Assembly (NCBI GenBank): GCA_033816765.1
Contig: CM066295.1
Location: forward strand, 1,426,001-1,490,000
Direction of reading: 5' to 3'
Source: Nothopassalora personata
Taxonomy: Eukaryota; Ascomycota; Dothideomycetes; Mycosphaerellales; Mycosphaerellaceae
DNA: 64,000 nt
Shown: positions 39,876-50,956 of the stretch, one piece after another
Layout of the letters: the number at the start of each line of letters is the position of its first letter
How positions within the stretch are numbered: position 1 is the first letter of the stretch
Notes under the pieces: generated by a model
What the model was told of the DNA's origin: nothing
Seen by the model: only the letters and a program-made list of their open reading frames with translations
The model's database searches: none
Program-made: the position numbers and the translations under genes

Positions 39876-41141
39876 CTAGTTCTTCTTCGCCTCCTGCTCT
39901 GCCTTCTTGTAGAGGTCTTCGATCTGGTCGGATCTCTTCTCGAGGACGCCCTTGATGTCGTTCATGGTCTCCTTCGCGAGCTTCTCAGCCTCGGGTCCCC
40001 TCGACTCCGCGATCTGTCTGAGCTTCTGCAGCTGGGGCAGAATAGCTGAGCCGCCAGGGATGACGTTCAACCAGCCGCTGATGCTGCTCGACGAGAACTG
40101 GCTTGCCTTAGACTTAGCCTTCTCCACATATTCTTGCAAGTTGCCTATGTCACCCGAGCTCACTGCCTGGCGAACTTTGTCCACGGCCTCAGTGACGTTG
40201 CCGCTCTTCAATATGTCTTTGTTCTTCTCAACGAACTCCTTCAGCTGTGGGTTCTTCTCAAGCTGTGGCTTGACTTGTTCGTAGCCCTGCTCCCATGCCT
40301 TATCTGCAAGCTTCTTCAGCTCTTCGACCTTCTCTTGTGTGAGCTTGCGGATGCGGTCGACAGTGTTGAAGGAGAAGCCCTGGGAAATAACGTCTTGAAT
40401 CTGCTTGTGGGTGTCCTCTACCTGCTTCTTGGCCTCAGGACCGAGGCTGTCGCCAAACTGCTTGAGCTGGTCGAAAGAGCCGCCCAGCTGCTCCTTGAGC
40501 TGCGGGTGGTTGTTGAGGATGTCTTGGCCAGCGTCGACGGAGAGCGAGGCGAGCTTGGAGAGGTAGGTCGTGATGACGAACCACATCTGCGAGGCGGTCT
40601 CGAGGCTGAAGCCATTCTTGCTAGCGCTTCGGAGCTCGCTGTATGCGTCCTTTACAATGTTGTCGACTTCGTCTCCGTGCTTCTGGCGGATGATCTCGAC
40701 GTCCTTGAAGACCTTGTCCACGTATTCTCGTCCGCCTGGAACGAAGCTGGCGTACTTGTAGGCTGTCGACTTCAAGGCATCGATGGCTTCATTGGGTTCA
40801 GGCGTATTCTCTTTCAACTGTACCTTGAGCTGCTCTGCTGTGCTGTCGACGTAGCTCTTGATCTGGTTTGCCGTCTTTACGGTCTTGCCAACTCCGGTGA
40901 AGTTGTAGAATGCGAGGGCAACAAGTAGTGAGGCAGCGGCTCCGCCTGCGGCTCCGCTAGCGAAGGCCGAAGACGCGGCGCCGCCAGTGCTGCTGCTTGC
41001 TGAGTCGGCGTAGCAGCGGACCTATGGTGGTCAGTGATGATCTGGAGCCTCAGCATTGGATGGACCCACGTTCTGGCGAATAGCTGGGGCGTTGACGCGT
41101 ACGGCACGCGACGCGCGGACAGCTGTTCTTGGTGCAAACAT
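39876..41141 (-). CDS. Mitochondrial membrane-anchored coiled-coil protein, function unknown
   Basis: Exons 41070-41141 and 39876-41021 with a 48-bp intron give 405 residues. The first exon codes an Arg-rich, acid-free presequence (MFAPRTAVRASRAVRVNAP), and splicing leads into RQNVRCYADSAS, which looks like a processing-peptidase site. A Gly/Ala-rich membrane segment with AASLLVALAFYNFTGVG follows. The remaining about 330 residues are highly charged helices with heptad-like repeats (QKHGDEVDNIVKDAY, EKVEELKKLADKAWEQGYEQ). It probably sits in the inner membrane with a long helical domain. I recall similar mould proteins without a defined role and did not identify it as a known MICOS subunit. 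Confidence 0.75.
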
Positions 41142-41876
41142 TTTGAGCCAGGCTGGTTGGTGTGTTCTGGAGAATGTACTGTAGACCTATTGTTCTGACC
41201 GTGACGTTCGTTGCCAAGGAGCAAGAGGGTATGAGGAAGACACAGAAGAGTAGTGTTGTTGATGGGAGAAGAAGAAGTCTTCACCGGAAACCTACCTTTT
41301 GAAGAACCAGTCCAATGCCCGCCGCCGTGATGCAGTGACGTGCACATGATGGAGCTGTGGAAAGAGCGTCAGAGCAACGTACAGGCACGCGCGGGATCAG
41401 CCGAAGCTATATCAAAACATCCCTACAGCATGACATCAATTCTGCTTCTTCATCCGCGTCGACATCTCACCGCGGTCGCTAAGTAGTGGCGTTGTCCCCA
41501 GGGGATTCCTGAAAATATCGGCGACGAAGATGTGGACTTCCTGACGGAACCGGAAACCGTTGGAGAAATGGGTCAAGATGCGGCCTAATGCCCGGGAGCA
41601 CTGCGTCTCCATCATCCACGTGAGCTAAACCGCATCCTAGAGCTCACAGTCAGGCTGCGAAGCTCATGAGAATTGTGATACTGCTGCAGCTGTACCTCGT
41701 GTCTGCTTCCTGGACAGCCGCCTTCCCGACAGAGCTCCTCCTTCGATACCCCGCAGTACGATTGGATGCCTATGGCACTGAGAACATATGCGAGGGCACC
41801 TACTACACTGTCTTGACAACCAGCATTAGTATACTGACCTGAATCTCTTGACTTCGATCTTCATCAGCTAATCACC
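41142..41876. other. Divergent intergenic region
   Basis: About 0.73 kb between the minus-strand mitochondrial protein gene and the plus-strand SDR gene, containing both promoters. No motif could be supported. Confidence 0.4.
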
Positions 41877-42782
41877 ATGGCCGCCCAAGCCCCCGTCGTC
41901 GACCTCGCCCGCCTCTTCTCCCTCTCCGGCAAAACCGCCATAGTGACAGGCGGCTCAGGCGGTCTTGGACTGGCTATGACTGTAGCCCTGGCCTCAGCAG
42001 GCGCCGACATAATCTCCATCGAGCTGCCTAATGACCCGGGATCCCAAGCAATGTCCCAAGCCATCCAAGCCGCCGGCCGCGCCCTCAAACAATACCACTG
42101 TGATGTCCGCTCCCCGCAGGATCTCCGCGCCGCATACCAACGCCTGTGGGATGACGGTCTCAAAGGCGATATCCTCCTCAACTGTGCCGGAGTCCAACGA
42201 CGTGCTGATGCCGAGAACTTCACCGATGAGGAGATCGAAGTGGTCCTTGATATCAATCTGAAAGCTACGCTTGTGAGCTGCCAGGAATTTGCGAAACCAT
42301 TGTTGAAGGAGGGAAGGGGTGGGAAGATCATTAATATCGCGAGTATCATTTCATTCATTGGTGGGAAGAACATCACGCCGTATGCTGCAAGTAAGGGTGG
42401 CGTGTTGCAAGTGACGAAGGCATTCAGTAATGAGTGGGCGAGTAAGGGAATCAACGTAAATTGCATCAATCCTGGGTCAGTATCTGTTGTCTGAGGGGTG
42501 GACTGTCTGCTGATGGAGTGGAAAGGTACTTCCATACGCCTTTGACGGAACAATACCAGACCGATCCGAAGTACAAGGAGTTCAACGATTATGTGATGAT
42601 GCGGACGCCGGCGAAGAGGTGGGGGAAGCCTGTGGATTTGGCTGGCGCAGTCATCTTCTTGGCCAGTTCAGCGAGTGACTATGTCAGCGGGACGTCGATC
42701 GTGGTAGATGGTGGTTGGCTTGGGTAAGTTCTCTTCTTGACCTCATTGCCTCATATGTCTGCTAACCCCTGGCAGCAATTAG
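41877..42782 (+). CDS. Classical SDR, 2-deoxy-D-gluconate 3-dehydrogenase (KduD)-like
   Basis: Exons 41877-42475 and 42526-42723 plus a 7-nt last exon 42776-42782 give 267 residues. Intron 1 (50 bp) is GTCAGT..AAAG. Intron 2 (52 bp) starts GTAAGT, has a GCTAAC branch-like site and ends GGCAG. Reading through intron 2 would stop after WLG; splicing gives WLGN, close to the usual WL-x-R end of KduD-type enzymes. Motifs are VTGGSGGLG (cofactor), NCAG, IINIASI (Ser) and YAASK (Tyr/Lys), all intact. DGGWLG is the family's C-terminal signature. Such enzymes oxidise or reduce sugar acids or polyols; the substrate is a family-level guess. Confidence 0.88.
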
Positions 42783-42836
42783 CTCTATCGATCTAGCCGT
42801 ATATGCCCATCTCATCATATGCATCATGCTCTCAAG

Positions 42837-43797
42837 CTATTCGTCCTTCTTTAAGCTACCATTTGGAGTTCCATTAGCATGACCGTTGGCTTTCGTTGGG
42901 CGGATGTCCCGTAGTACCGCCTTCGCTGGCCACGCAAATCCCACTCCATGGCTGTCAAGCTGTTCTGGGCTGATGAGGAACTCAATAATGGCCATGAATG
43001 TATATGCACCGATTGCGGTCATAATATGCCAGTAACCGTGCAGCTCCACAAGTACGGCCCAAGGCATGCCGACATGTTGCTTCAGTCGATGGACCGTGGG
43101 ACAGAAGTGTACGTCAATATTCCAGATGCCATAAGCCGACATGGAAGTCCACGAGGCGAAGCCAACGAGCCGACGCAGCTTCTGCCTGTGCCCTTGATCC
43201 TTGATTGTCTCTCTGATTAGCTTCCGAACGCGGAACGCGACCATCCAGGACATGATGAAGAATAAGATGACGTGTAGCAGGAATTCGTCCGTGACGCAGT
43301 GATATATCACGAACGGGACGAGTACGCCCACGATGATTGCTGTGTTCCGGCGTTGCACATGCGGAGGCTCATTGAAGGTGTAACACTGGTGAAGTAGAGT
43401 CCCGATCGCGAGATGCATCGATAGCTCATCGCTCATCTGGGTGTAATACTTCAGTGTCGTGTGGTAGGTACCAGAGAATATGCCGACACTGATAAGAGCC
43501 CAGTAAGAGAGATTAGGCTCGGCGAAGAGGCTCAGGCCCTGCCTCTTGTACCGACGAATGCCATGAACGCCGTAGGCGATGTAGGCAAGACTTGTCAAAG
43601 TGTTGAAGAACTCGGCGATGTAATAGGTGATGGCGTAATCTTCTTCGCAGAAGCTAGAATAGGGTACCACAGTCAGCTAAGCTCTCTCTGCTTGAGCGAC
43701 TTGGCAGTGGCCGTTGTACTCACTTTACAGCACTGTCCCGAAGAGGTATAGTGGACCAGAATCCGTGCCTGGCAGCTACAGCTTGATGGATCTGCAT
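42837..43797 (-). CDS. Alkaline ceramidase (YPC1/YDC1 family)
   Basis: Exons 43724-43797 and 42837-43653 with a 70-bp intron (GTGAGT..CTAG) give 296 residues. The N-terminus GFWSTIPLRDSAVN joins to FCEEDYAITYYIAEFFNTL, the typical entry to helix 1. Metal-site residues of the CREST superfamily are present: SGTYHTTLKYYTQMSDELSMH in the middle, then ELHGYWHIMTAIGAY near the end with two His. About seven membrane helices are visible, and the C-terminus is short and hydrophilic. The enzyme hydrolyses (phyto)ceramide to sphingoid base and fatty acid in the ER/Golgi. It ends tail to tail, 54 bp from the KduD-like gene. Confidence 0.93.
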
Positions 43798-44351
43798 CCT
43801 TGCGGCACGTCGCTCTCTTTGTGTGTCTTTACCGCGAGGCGAGAGATGTCTTATGTCGTTACTATGCTTCTGAACGGTGGGAAGAGAGATAGAAGTGTCG
43901 TCGCTGGAGCCTCACACGTGCCAATACGAAACTTGATTCCCGGAGCAGCCGACCAGTGACGTTGCGTGTCAAAGTGAGTTTTGCTTGTTGTGCCTTGTTC
44001 CAGTCAGTCACTTGGGGTCGACGAGACCGTGCTGTCGAGATAGTCTGCCATCTATGTATGAGAGCACGCTCACTTGCCTCGTGGTCGAGGTGCCCGCGTG
44101 CTCTGCAGACTGTGACTGCTTGCAGTCGTTTCTGCAGCCGACAACACATCGGCCCGAGACGGCTTGACGACAACGGTCTTTTGTTCGCCGCCACCATCTC
44201 GATAACATCATCGACGAAACGCAAACCTTACTCGGACAGTTGAAACTTATACCCAATACACCTCCAGCTTGCTTACCATGTTGAGGCTTAGTCGAGAAAC
44301 CATAAGATCCGCACCGTCTTGCTGCTGCAACATGATGATGACGCGAGCGAG
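43798..44351. other. Divergent intergenic region
   Basis: About 0.55 kb between the ceramidase start and the next plus-strand gene. Only overlapping short ORFs. Confidence 0.4.
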
Positions 44352-45260
44352 ATGGCAGTCATCAGCGATAGTACAATCTTGAAGACTGACTCTCCACTGC
44401 CAGGCGACATTACGAGCTTGTTGCTTGCACTTACCAGCCTCCTGGTCATTACGCTGTTCTTCTATCAGAGGTTTCAGAATGCGAGACCGAAGCACTTCAC
44501 AGTGGCGTCTGTCGCGTTGTTACTGGTGCGTCAGTCAATCACACATACAACAGATCGATATACTGACCATATTCTCGCTATTCTTACACATTCACCTTCC
44601 TCTTCATTTACATCCTCACCATCCTGATCCACATGAACAGAGTCAACAGAGGTGTCGGCGACTCGACGCTCGTCGTATGTAACACGTTCCATGCACTATG
44701 CTTTGTACACGAGATTTTCGCCCTAGCAATACTGCTTGGTCTGACACTTTACGTGCTGACGAAGTCTGAGGGATTTCTGTGCCTTATCATGAGGGCATAC
44801 ATCATGTCTTGGCCGGTCAATCCATGATGGAAGACACCCTGAGTACGTTCGCAATTGTGTCTTCATCTTCTGCCCATACGTGGCAGTGGCCGGATTCTGC
44901 ATTTAGAAATGAGTATCCATAGCATATGAGGGGCCGGACGCTGGCACACGTGCTCAGTCGAATCGCTTTCAACAATGGACATGATGTACGTATCATCGGG
45001 ATACAAATGTTTGCGCTTGTGCCACTGGTGGTGATAGAAGTCGTGTTATATGTAAGTGCAGCTGTCGACCTTGGTCCTCCATCGTGTACTGACTGCGAAC
45101 GAAAGCTATTCCTGACAATCCGATTCTCATTCCACTGATCATGGTACACTCCGGCGGTGCTGTAGGACTTCTACTACTGCCGCTTCGGAAAGTGGTGCTT
45201 AGGACCTTCATCGTCACAGCGCCGCAGGTGCTGGACTGCTGCTTAGCCTTCAATTACTAA
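44352..45260 (+). CDS. Multi-exon integral membrane protein, exon structure unresolved
   Basis: Several plus-strand pieces look like exons of one membrane protein. From ATG 44352, MAVISDSTILKTDSPLPGD leads into SLLLALTSLLVITLFFY, up to a donor near 44526. A frame around 44633-44827 holds FALAILLGLTLYVLTK. Another at 44926-45052 holds MFALVPLVVIEVVLY and ends at GTAAGT. A last piece around 45140-45260 ends LDCCLAFNY and stop TAA. I could not fix all splice pairs in one frame. The family is not recognised, and the gene could be decayed. Confidence 0.4.
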
Positions 45261-45639
45261 ACGTAGACGACACTGTAGAGTACCCTTAAACGAGGCCTTC
45301 CACTCGCAGCCAAGTTCTTCCCATGCGAAAGGTTGGAGCAGATGGAGGAGAGATATGAAGAAGCATCAGCAGCCACTTGAGACCGTAGATTCCCTAATCC
45401 TGGGTGGTCTTTGTTGCCCTAGGCCTGCTGCTGAAGCTGTCACCGAACGGAAGTTGATTGCTGGGCAAGTTTTTTTCTGTGTAAACATTTCTGTCAATCT
45501 AAGACTTGAGGGTAGAAATGAAATAAAATGACTGATGATTTCAAGTACCTAATCCGGCTAATCTCCGTTGGACTTGTGCAACTCCAACGCTTGAACGCTC
45601 AAACAATAACAGCCACGAATTTAAGCAGACGCAACGACA
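45261..45639. other. Intergenic region
   Basis: About 0.38 kb between convergent genes. Nothing recognised. Confidence 0.4.
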
Positions 45640-47478
45640 TTACAATTTCGTCCTCCCCTCTTCGCTCGTGTTTCGTCTCATCGGCATGCCTTCTCTGCCA
45701 GCATTGACAATTCGTGCAGCACCCCTCACAGCATTATTAATTGCAACCTCAACACTCGACCCCGCGGCCGCAACATCACTCGGACCAGCCGCGCCCGGTG
45801 TCGAGCTCTGACTTTGCCGTTGTAGTTGTGCAGAAGTCAGCCAGTGCACTTGCCGACTCAAACCTGCGACCTGGGCCCCCATGTAGGTAATTTCTTCCCG
45901 TGTGCGCATATTCTCATTCAAGATCTGCATCGAGTGGCGTCCATCGAGCTCCTGCAGAGCGGTGTTAATTCTTGACATCTCCTCGCGGAGGGACTCGTGC
46001 ATGGACAACATATGATGTAAAGGTGAGGCGTAGGGTCCGCCGTTCGTGTCTGGTGGTGGGAAGGGGGATGCCAGGTCGAAGTCTGGGCTAAAGGGTTCCG
46101 GTAGGTCGCCAGAACGTGGACCTGGAATAGCTGGTAATGCTCTATTCAAGCGCGGCCTCGTAGCTCCGGAGAATCTTCTGCGGTGCGCGACTGAAGACGG
46201 CAGAGCATTGCCGTTGGCATCTAGGCCAAGTTCGGCTGGATCAATGACCGGTGGGCTCTCGCCATCTGCAGGTAGACCCGTTTCCTGTCCGCTATGCCCT
46301 TGGATGAGCGGTATCTGGCTGGGTGTTGCGCTGTTCTGATCAGAATCGTCGGCCTTCGGGTACAGGATCTTATGCATCCTTTCAAAGCCACCCTCCAGAA
46401 CTTCAAGCTTGCGGTTCATCTGCTTTTGAGCGGCCTCCTGGTCGTCAAGCCTTTGCTGCTGTGCTGCCAATACGGGTGCGAGTTTTGCCAGAGTACAGCT
46501 TCTGGCATGAAGCTCTGCTTCTCGTCTTTTGCTGCGAGTGTTACACCCAAGAGATGCACCGGGACAAGGTATACTGATGGCTGGGCATAGCTGTGTGTTG
46601 TGCTCGGTCAACTCTTTAAAGTAGATCTTGGCTTTGCATTGATCACATCGAATCTGGCGATCAACGCATTTGCTCCTCCAATGCGTCTCCAGATAACACC
46701 TCTGCATTTCTTCGCGACATGCCAGGCAGCTCACGCCATAGTGAAGACATCCTTGCTTGGAGTATTGTCGCTGCACGGGCAACTCGCATTGCTCAGCGGG
46801 GCACTCAACCATCGCGTAGCCACAATATATCGACATGTGGTCTTGTACCTCGCCCCGCTTGATCTGTGACTTGCAGCCCTCATCGGCCTTGGGGCACTTC
46901 ACGAGAAGATCATCCAGGATGTTCCCTAGTATCTTGCTAGCGGAAGATCGAGGCCCAAGCTTTGCTGGCGTGCGGCAGGTTGGGCAATCACCTCGTGGTC
47001 CGAGCGTGTTGTAGTTTGTGTTCTGGGTCCAGGTTTGGCGGATGCAGTCTCGGCAGAAACAGTGATCACATTCATTCAGAACGACTGGATCGACGAACGG
47101 GCAGCGGCATATCGGACACATGAGATTGTCATCATACTCGGCGACGTAGTCCAGCATTCGGAGATCAACTGGTGGGTTCAGATTCTGCGAACGTGCCTTG
47201 GCCTGCAAGAAATTTCTTTCTTCCATCGTCCTGCGCTTTTCCAGTCGCTCCATGCCGCGATTTATCACGGGTGTGGTACTGCCGGAGAGGGTCCTGTCGG
47301 CTTCCCGGTTGGTGGACTGGCTGCGTTGCAGTGATGAAGCGGTCCGGTCGGTATCATAGGGATCGGCGGGCGTCAGCGCATCGTTTGTTGCGTTTCCCCT
47401 ACGATGTAAAGAGAAGGGCGAAGCATGCGAAACGCTGTTGCGGTTGCTGCGAAAAAAGTTGGATGGCGAGCGCGACAT
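45640..47478 (-). CDS. RING and TRAF-type zinc-finger protein, putative E3 ubiquitin ligase
   Basis: Single exon, 612 residues, ATG at 47478. A Ser-rich N-terminus precedes a C3HC4 RING at about residues 119-170: CPICRCPFVDPVVL, then CDHCFCRDC, closing with CPTC. A set of Cys/His repeats of TRAF type runs from about 193 to 330 (CPKADEGC, CPAEQCELP, CLHYGVSCLACREEM, CDQC, CPGASLGC). A short coiled coil follows (LAAQQQRLDDQEAAQKQMNR), then a disordered Pro/Ser-rich tail. RING plus TRAF fingers suggests a ubiquitin ligase with a protein-docking region. No partner can be named. Confidence 0.85.
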   Translation of the reverse strand: MSRSPSNFFRSNRNSVSHASPFSLHRRGNATNDALTPADPYDTDRTASSLQRSQSTNREADRTLSGSTTPVINRGMERLEKRRTMEERNFLQAKARSQNLNPPVDLRMLDYVAEYDDNLMCPICRCPFVDPVVLNECDHCFCRDCIRQTWTQNTNYNTLGPRGDCPTCRTPAKLGPRSSASKILGNILDDLLVKCPKADEGCKSQIKRGEVQDHMSIYCGYAMVECPAEQCELPVQRQYSKQGCLHYGVSCLACREEMQRCYLETHWRSKCVDRQIRCDQCKAKIYFKELTEHNTQLCPAISIPCPGASLGCNTRSKRREAELHARSCTLAKLAPVLAAQQQRLDDQEAAQKQMNRKLEVLEGGFERMHKILYPKADDSDQNSATPSQIPLIQGHSGQETGLPADGESPPVIDPAELGLDANGNALPSSVAHRRRFSGATRPRLNRALPAIPGPRSGDLPEPFSPDFDLASPFPPPDTNGGPYASPLHHMLSMHESLREEMSRINTALQELDGRHSMQILNENMRTREEITYMGAQVAGLSRQVHWLTSAQLQRQSQSSTPGAAGPSDVAAAGSSVEVAINNAVRGAARIVNAGREGMPMRRNTSEEGRTKL

Positions 47479-48143
47479 TGTCCTCGCCGTGATGCTGCTA
47501 GCCGCCTTTGGAACGCAAATGCCCGGTACTCGCTAGAACTACAGATCCAGAGCCGAGGGTGGAGCCTGGAGCCAGCGCAAGAGTTGGAGCAATTCCCCGG
47601 CGGATGGTTGCAGTCCTTATCACGGACAGAGCGGACGTTCAATGCGAATAGAACAGACTGGCCTTATTAGATACTGCTCCTCATGTATGGCCGGGTTCAG
47701 GATGTGTGGTGAGGTTCACCGACCTCCACTATTATTATGTATTCGAGATGGCCGGCGTTCGAGTTGAAACGTAGCCGACCCGCCGAGACGACGATCAATC
47801 TGCTATTCCAGGCTAAAGATGTAGATGCTAGCAGGGAAGTCGTTCTGTGGAAGCGAAATGGTGGAGTGTGTGAAACAATTGAAGTGGCATCGTGCTCGTG
47901 CATCGTGCAGCGAAACGCCACAAAGCAAAGACACAACAACGCCTCTTGGCCTGGCCCGGGCGTCCCTGCGCAATCGGCCATCAGCTCCGTTCTTTCCGCC
48001 GTTGGATCGACATGACAGCTGAGTGACAAGCCTCAGGCAGTTCAACAGCAGTATAAACTGTATATACATACATCACAGGGCATCGTGGTTACGGCTGCAG
48101 GCACCGCCATCTACACACTTCGCGAGGCAATACGGTAAATACC
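47479..48143. other. Divergent intergenic region between the RING/TRAF gene and the SNARE gene
   Basis: About 0.66 kb, presumably with both promoters. No supported motif. Confidence 0.4.
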
Positions 48144-48932
48144 ATGTCTACGACGACGCCCAAACAGCTCTTCCTGCTTGCCGACCATCTCAAGCTCTCG
48201 CTCCTCGAACGGCAACGCGCCATATCACTCAACCTCGATCCCACCAAGCAGGATGCTTCAATAACACGATCGCTGACCCAGCTGCAACACGGAATCGACC
48301 AGCTCGCAGCACAGCAGGACCACCTAGGCACAGCAGACACCTCGACATCCGAGCTGTCAAAGATACGGAAACAGTATGGCGAACTATACGCGCAATTCCA
48401 CGGCACAGCACCTCCCTCGGTAGTGACAACCCGCGCGAACGACCCAGCACTAGAAGAGGACTTCGCGCACGCACAGTCACGCCCCGCCAGATCACAACGC
48501 AACAACAATATCCGCTTCCGCGACAACCCCCACGACGAAGACGAGGACGACTCCGCAAACCGCGCCGCCCTCTTCCAAGACCAGCAACGGTACCGCGATG
48601 ACCCCGAAGCGCCTGATCAAAGTAACCTCGACAACGTCCAAATTCACACCTACCACAAGCAAGTTCTGCGCGAGCAAGACGAGCAGCTCGAGACCTTAGG
48701 GCAGAGCATCGGACGACAACGAGTGCTGGGCGAGCAGATGGGCATGGAGATTGATGATCAGAACGCGCTGCTGGACGATGTGGAGAGGGGAGTGGATCGG
48801 CATAGTAATACGCTGAGCGGAGCGCAGAAGAGGTTGGGTCATATCAGTAGAAAGGCCAAAGATAACTGGAATTGGATCACGATTACCATATTGGTCATGA
48901 TATTGTTATTATTGATCATTGTGTTGAAATAG
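48144..48932 (+). CDS. Qc-type SNARE, Syn8-like
   Basis: Single exon, 262 residues. The N-terminal about 100 residues form charged helices, followed by an Asp/Glu/Arg-rich linker. The SNARE motif lies at about 166-235: QVLREQDEQLETLGQSIGRQ, with MGMEIDDQNALLDDVE and the zero-layer Gln region. It ends in a tail anchor WITITILVMILLLLIIVLK with no lumenal domain. This layout matches syntaxin-8/Syn8, which acts in fusion between endosomal compartments. The start is chosen because ATG 48144 is the first one and gives the usual length. Confidence 0.88.
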   Translation: MSTTTPKQLFLLADHLKLSLLERQRAISLNLDPTKQDASITRSLTQLQHGIDQLAAQQDHLGTADTSTSELSKIRKQYGELYAQFHGTAPPSVVTTRANDPALEEDFAHAQSRPARSQRNNNIRFRDNPHDEDEDDSANRAALFQDQQRYRDDPEAPDQSNLDNVQIHTYHKQVLREQDEQLETLGQSIGRQRVLGEQMGMEIDDQNALLDDVERGVDRHSNTLSGAQKRLGHISRKAKDNWNWITITILVMILLLLIIVLK

Positions 48933-49517
48933 GCGCAGAGCGATGGACACGGATCATGAAGCGTTGAAAGAGCATGGCATAATGAGCGACTTGTACAGAC
49001 ACAGATCACGAATGGATGTGAAGAGGCTCGAGTTTTTAGTCGACACAGCTGTCCAGACTTGGGCCCAACGTTCCTATTGCTTCGCTATGCTGCCACAAGA
49101 AATACGAAGTCTCCTGGGGTTCGCGATTGCTGACAGTCGACGCGTTGGCTCAAGTGGTATGCTCAGGTGACGTGAAGCCGCCTCCGTGAAGCCGATCTGC
49201 GCCGCTCTACATAAGACGCGACAACGAAAGCGACCCGTATAACCATACCGCTCCAGCAACAACAGCACAACACCTCTAGCTTTCATCGAGCCCAGGTCAA
49301 GACCATAGCTCTCTCCATATTCTCTACGTCATCTTGACTCCACTGCTCTACCTTAATAATCTATCGACCTATCGACCTCTTCACATGACATCCTTCACGG
49401 CCGCCTGTTCGAGCATTACAACCTCCATAATATAGGCCATAAACCACACACAAGATCACTACAATTCCATCCGAACCCACCATCATCTCAACAAGGCCCC
49501 ACGCATACCGTTCAAAG
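48933..49517. other. Intergenic region
   Basis: About 0.58 kb between two plus-strand genes. A 75-codon ORF at 48943-49170 has no recognisable features. Confidence 0.4.
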
Positions 49518-50461
49518 ATGTACCTCAACCTCGACAAGAAAGTCGTGCTCGTCACAGGTCTGCTCCCACCTCCACGAACCCGTGCCCGAAAATTCCATTG
49601 ACGTACCTTCGCAGGCGGCACGAAAGGAATAGGCCGCTCCATCGTGCAGGCTTTCCTCCGCGAAGGCGCCACCGTCCATTTCTGTTCGAGGACGAAAGTG
49701 GATGTCGAAGCTGCTGGGGAGAGGTATGCGGACGAGTTCCCAGACCCCAAAGCCCTTGGTGCTGTCGTCGACGTCTCCTCCCCAAACCACATTACATCCT
49801 GGGTCGAGGGCGTGGCGAAAGCGAGTAGTAGGATCGATGTTGTGGTAGCGAATGTGAGCGCTTTGAGGATCGGCCAGGTAGGTCTTGTCAACTCGATCTG
49901 ATGAATCTTTTCCACTACCCGATCTGACCGCTAGCTGGGGGTACCAGGACTCTCTCGACTACTGGGATAATGCGTACTCGACGGATGTGATGGGAACGTA
50001 CCATCTCATCCAGCAAGCTCTGCCGCACCTGGAGAAGACGAAGGGGAACATAATCAGCATCAACTCCGTCTCCGGTCGAGACGTCGATATGGCGGCCCCG
50101 GGTCCTTATGGCGCGATGAAAGCCGCGCTTGTTCATTACGTAGCGCAACTGGCTCACACTTTGGCGCCGAAGGTGAGCCCGTCGTTTCCCTCCCAGGCTT
50201 CGCCGCTGACTTGCATAGGGTGTACGTGCCAACTCCGTCAGTCCGGGGAACATCTATATCGAAGACGGCGTCTGGGGCAATGTCGAGCGGAACATGCCGG
50301 AGCTTTTCAGAAGCCAGATGGCGTTGAATCCGATGGGGCGGATGGGTAAGCCGGAGGAGATTGCGGATACGGTGGTATTCGTGGCGAGCTCGAGGGCGAG
50401 TTTTATGAGTGGGGCGAATGTGCTGGTTGATGGGGCTTTGTGTACAGGGGTGCAGTTTTAA
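49518..50461 (+). CDS. Classical short-chain dehydrogenase/reductase, four exons
   Basis: Exons 49518-49557, 49615-49877, 49948-50172 and 50219-50461 with introns of 57, 70 and 46 bp give 256 residues. The first intron splits the cofactor motif, restored as VTGGTKGIGRS. VVANVSAL takes the place of NNAG. SINSVSGRDV holds the catalytic Ser, and YGAMK is the YxxxK pair. RANSVSPGNI and ANVLVDGALCTG are the usual C-terminal segments. The second intron must use acceptor TACCAG (49947), because the nearer GCTAG puts the frame into a stop. Intact catalytic residues point to an active NAD(P) oxidoreductase. The substrate is unknown. Confidence 0.86.
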
Positions 50462-50956
50462 GGGGGTTTCTGTCTAATCATGTCGCTGAGCTCAGTGTTC
50501 AAATTGCGGCAGGCGGGCTCTTGCGTCTTGTCTCAGATCCATATTGCCGTCCATCGGTGGGAACGAGTCTGGTATTGGGAAAAGAGGATTTCTGCTGATG
50601 GCATGGCTTGGCGCGGCAGGCTGGCCGTGAGTTGACTCTGCTGCGAGAGGCATCCAGGTACTGTACAAGATAGCAATTCGCACCGATAGGCTCTTTTGGC
50701 GGCTTCCGTACACTACGAATTGGGCATGTGTAGCTGTGTGCTTGTCGACGTGCAGCAGTGGCTGGGGCTGAAGTGGGGAGCTCTGCAGCGGGTAGCGCGT
50801 GCTGTTGATAGAGCTGGTACCGATCGCACAAGGAATCATTCGGAGCGCATCTTGTCAAATCCGGGTGGGAAAGGCGGTATAAGAAGTGCATCCCAGATCC
50901 AGAAGGATTGCGTCGTGTTGCTGCATACCGCCTCACACCTCGACTGAGCAAGCGGC
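50462..50956. other. Intergenic region
   Basis: About 0.5 kb between two plus-strand genes. Short ORFs only. Confidence 0.4.

Noticed and set aside
40134..40928. 264-codon plus ORF with hydrophobic, Leu-rich sequence
   Set aside because: Antisense of the charged coiled-coil protein at 39876-41141; Leu/Val richness is the expected reverse reading of Lys/Glu/Gln codons.
41864..42553. 229-codon minus ORF
   Set aside because: Antisense to the KduD-like SDR with intact catalytic motifs.
48023..48601. 192-codon plus ORF overlapping the SNARE gene
   Set aside because: Different frame of the Syn8-like coding region, with biased Arg/Pro composition.
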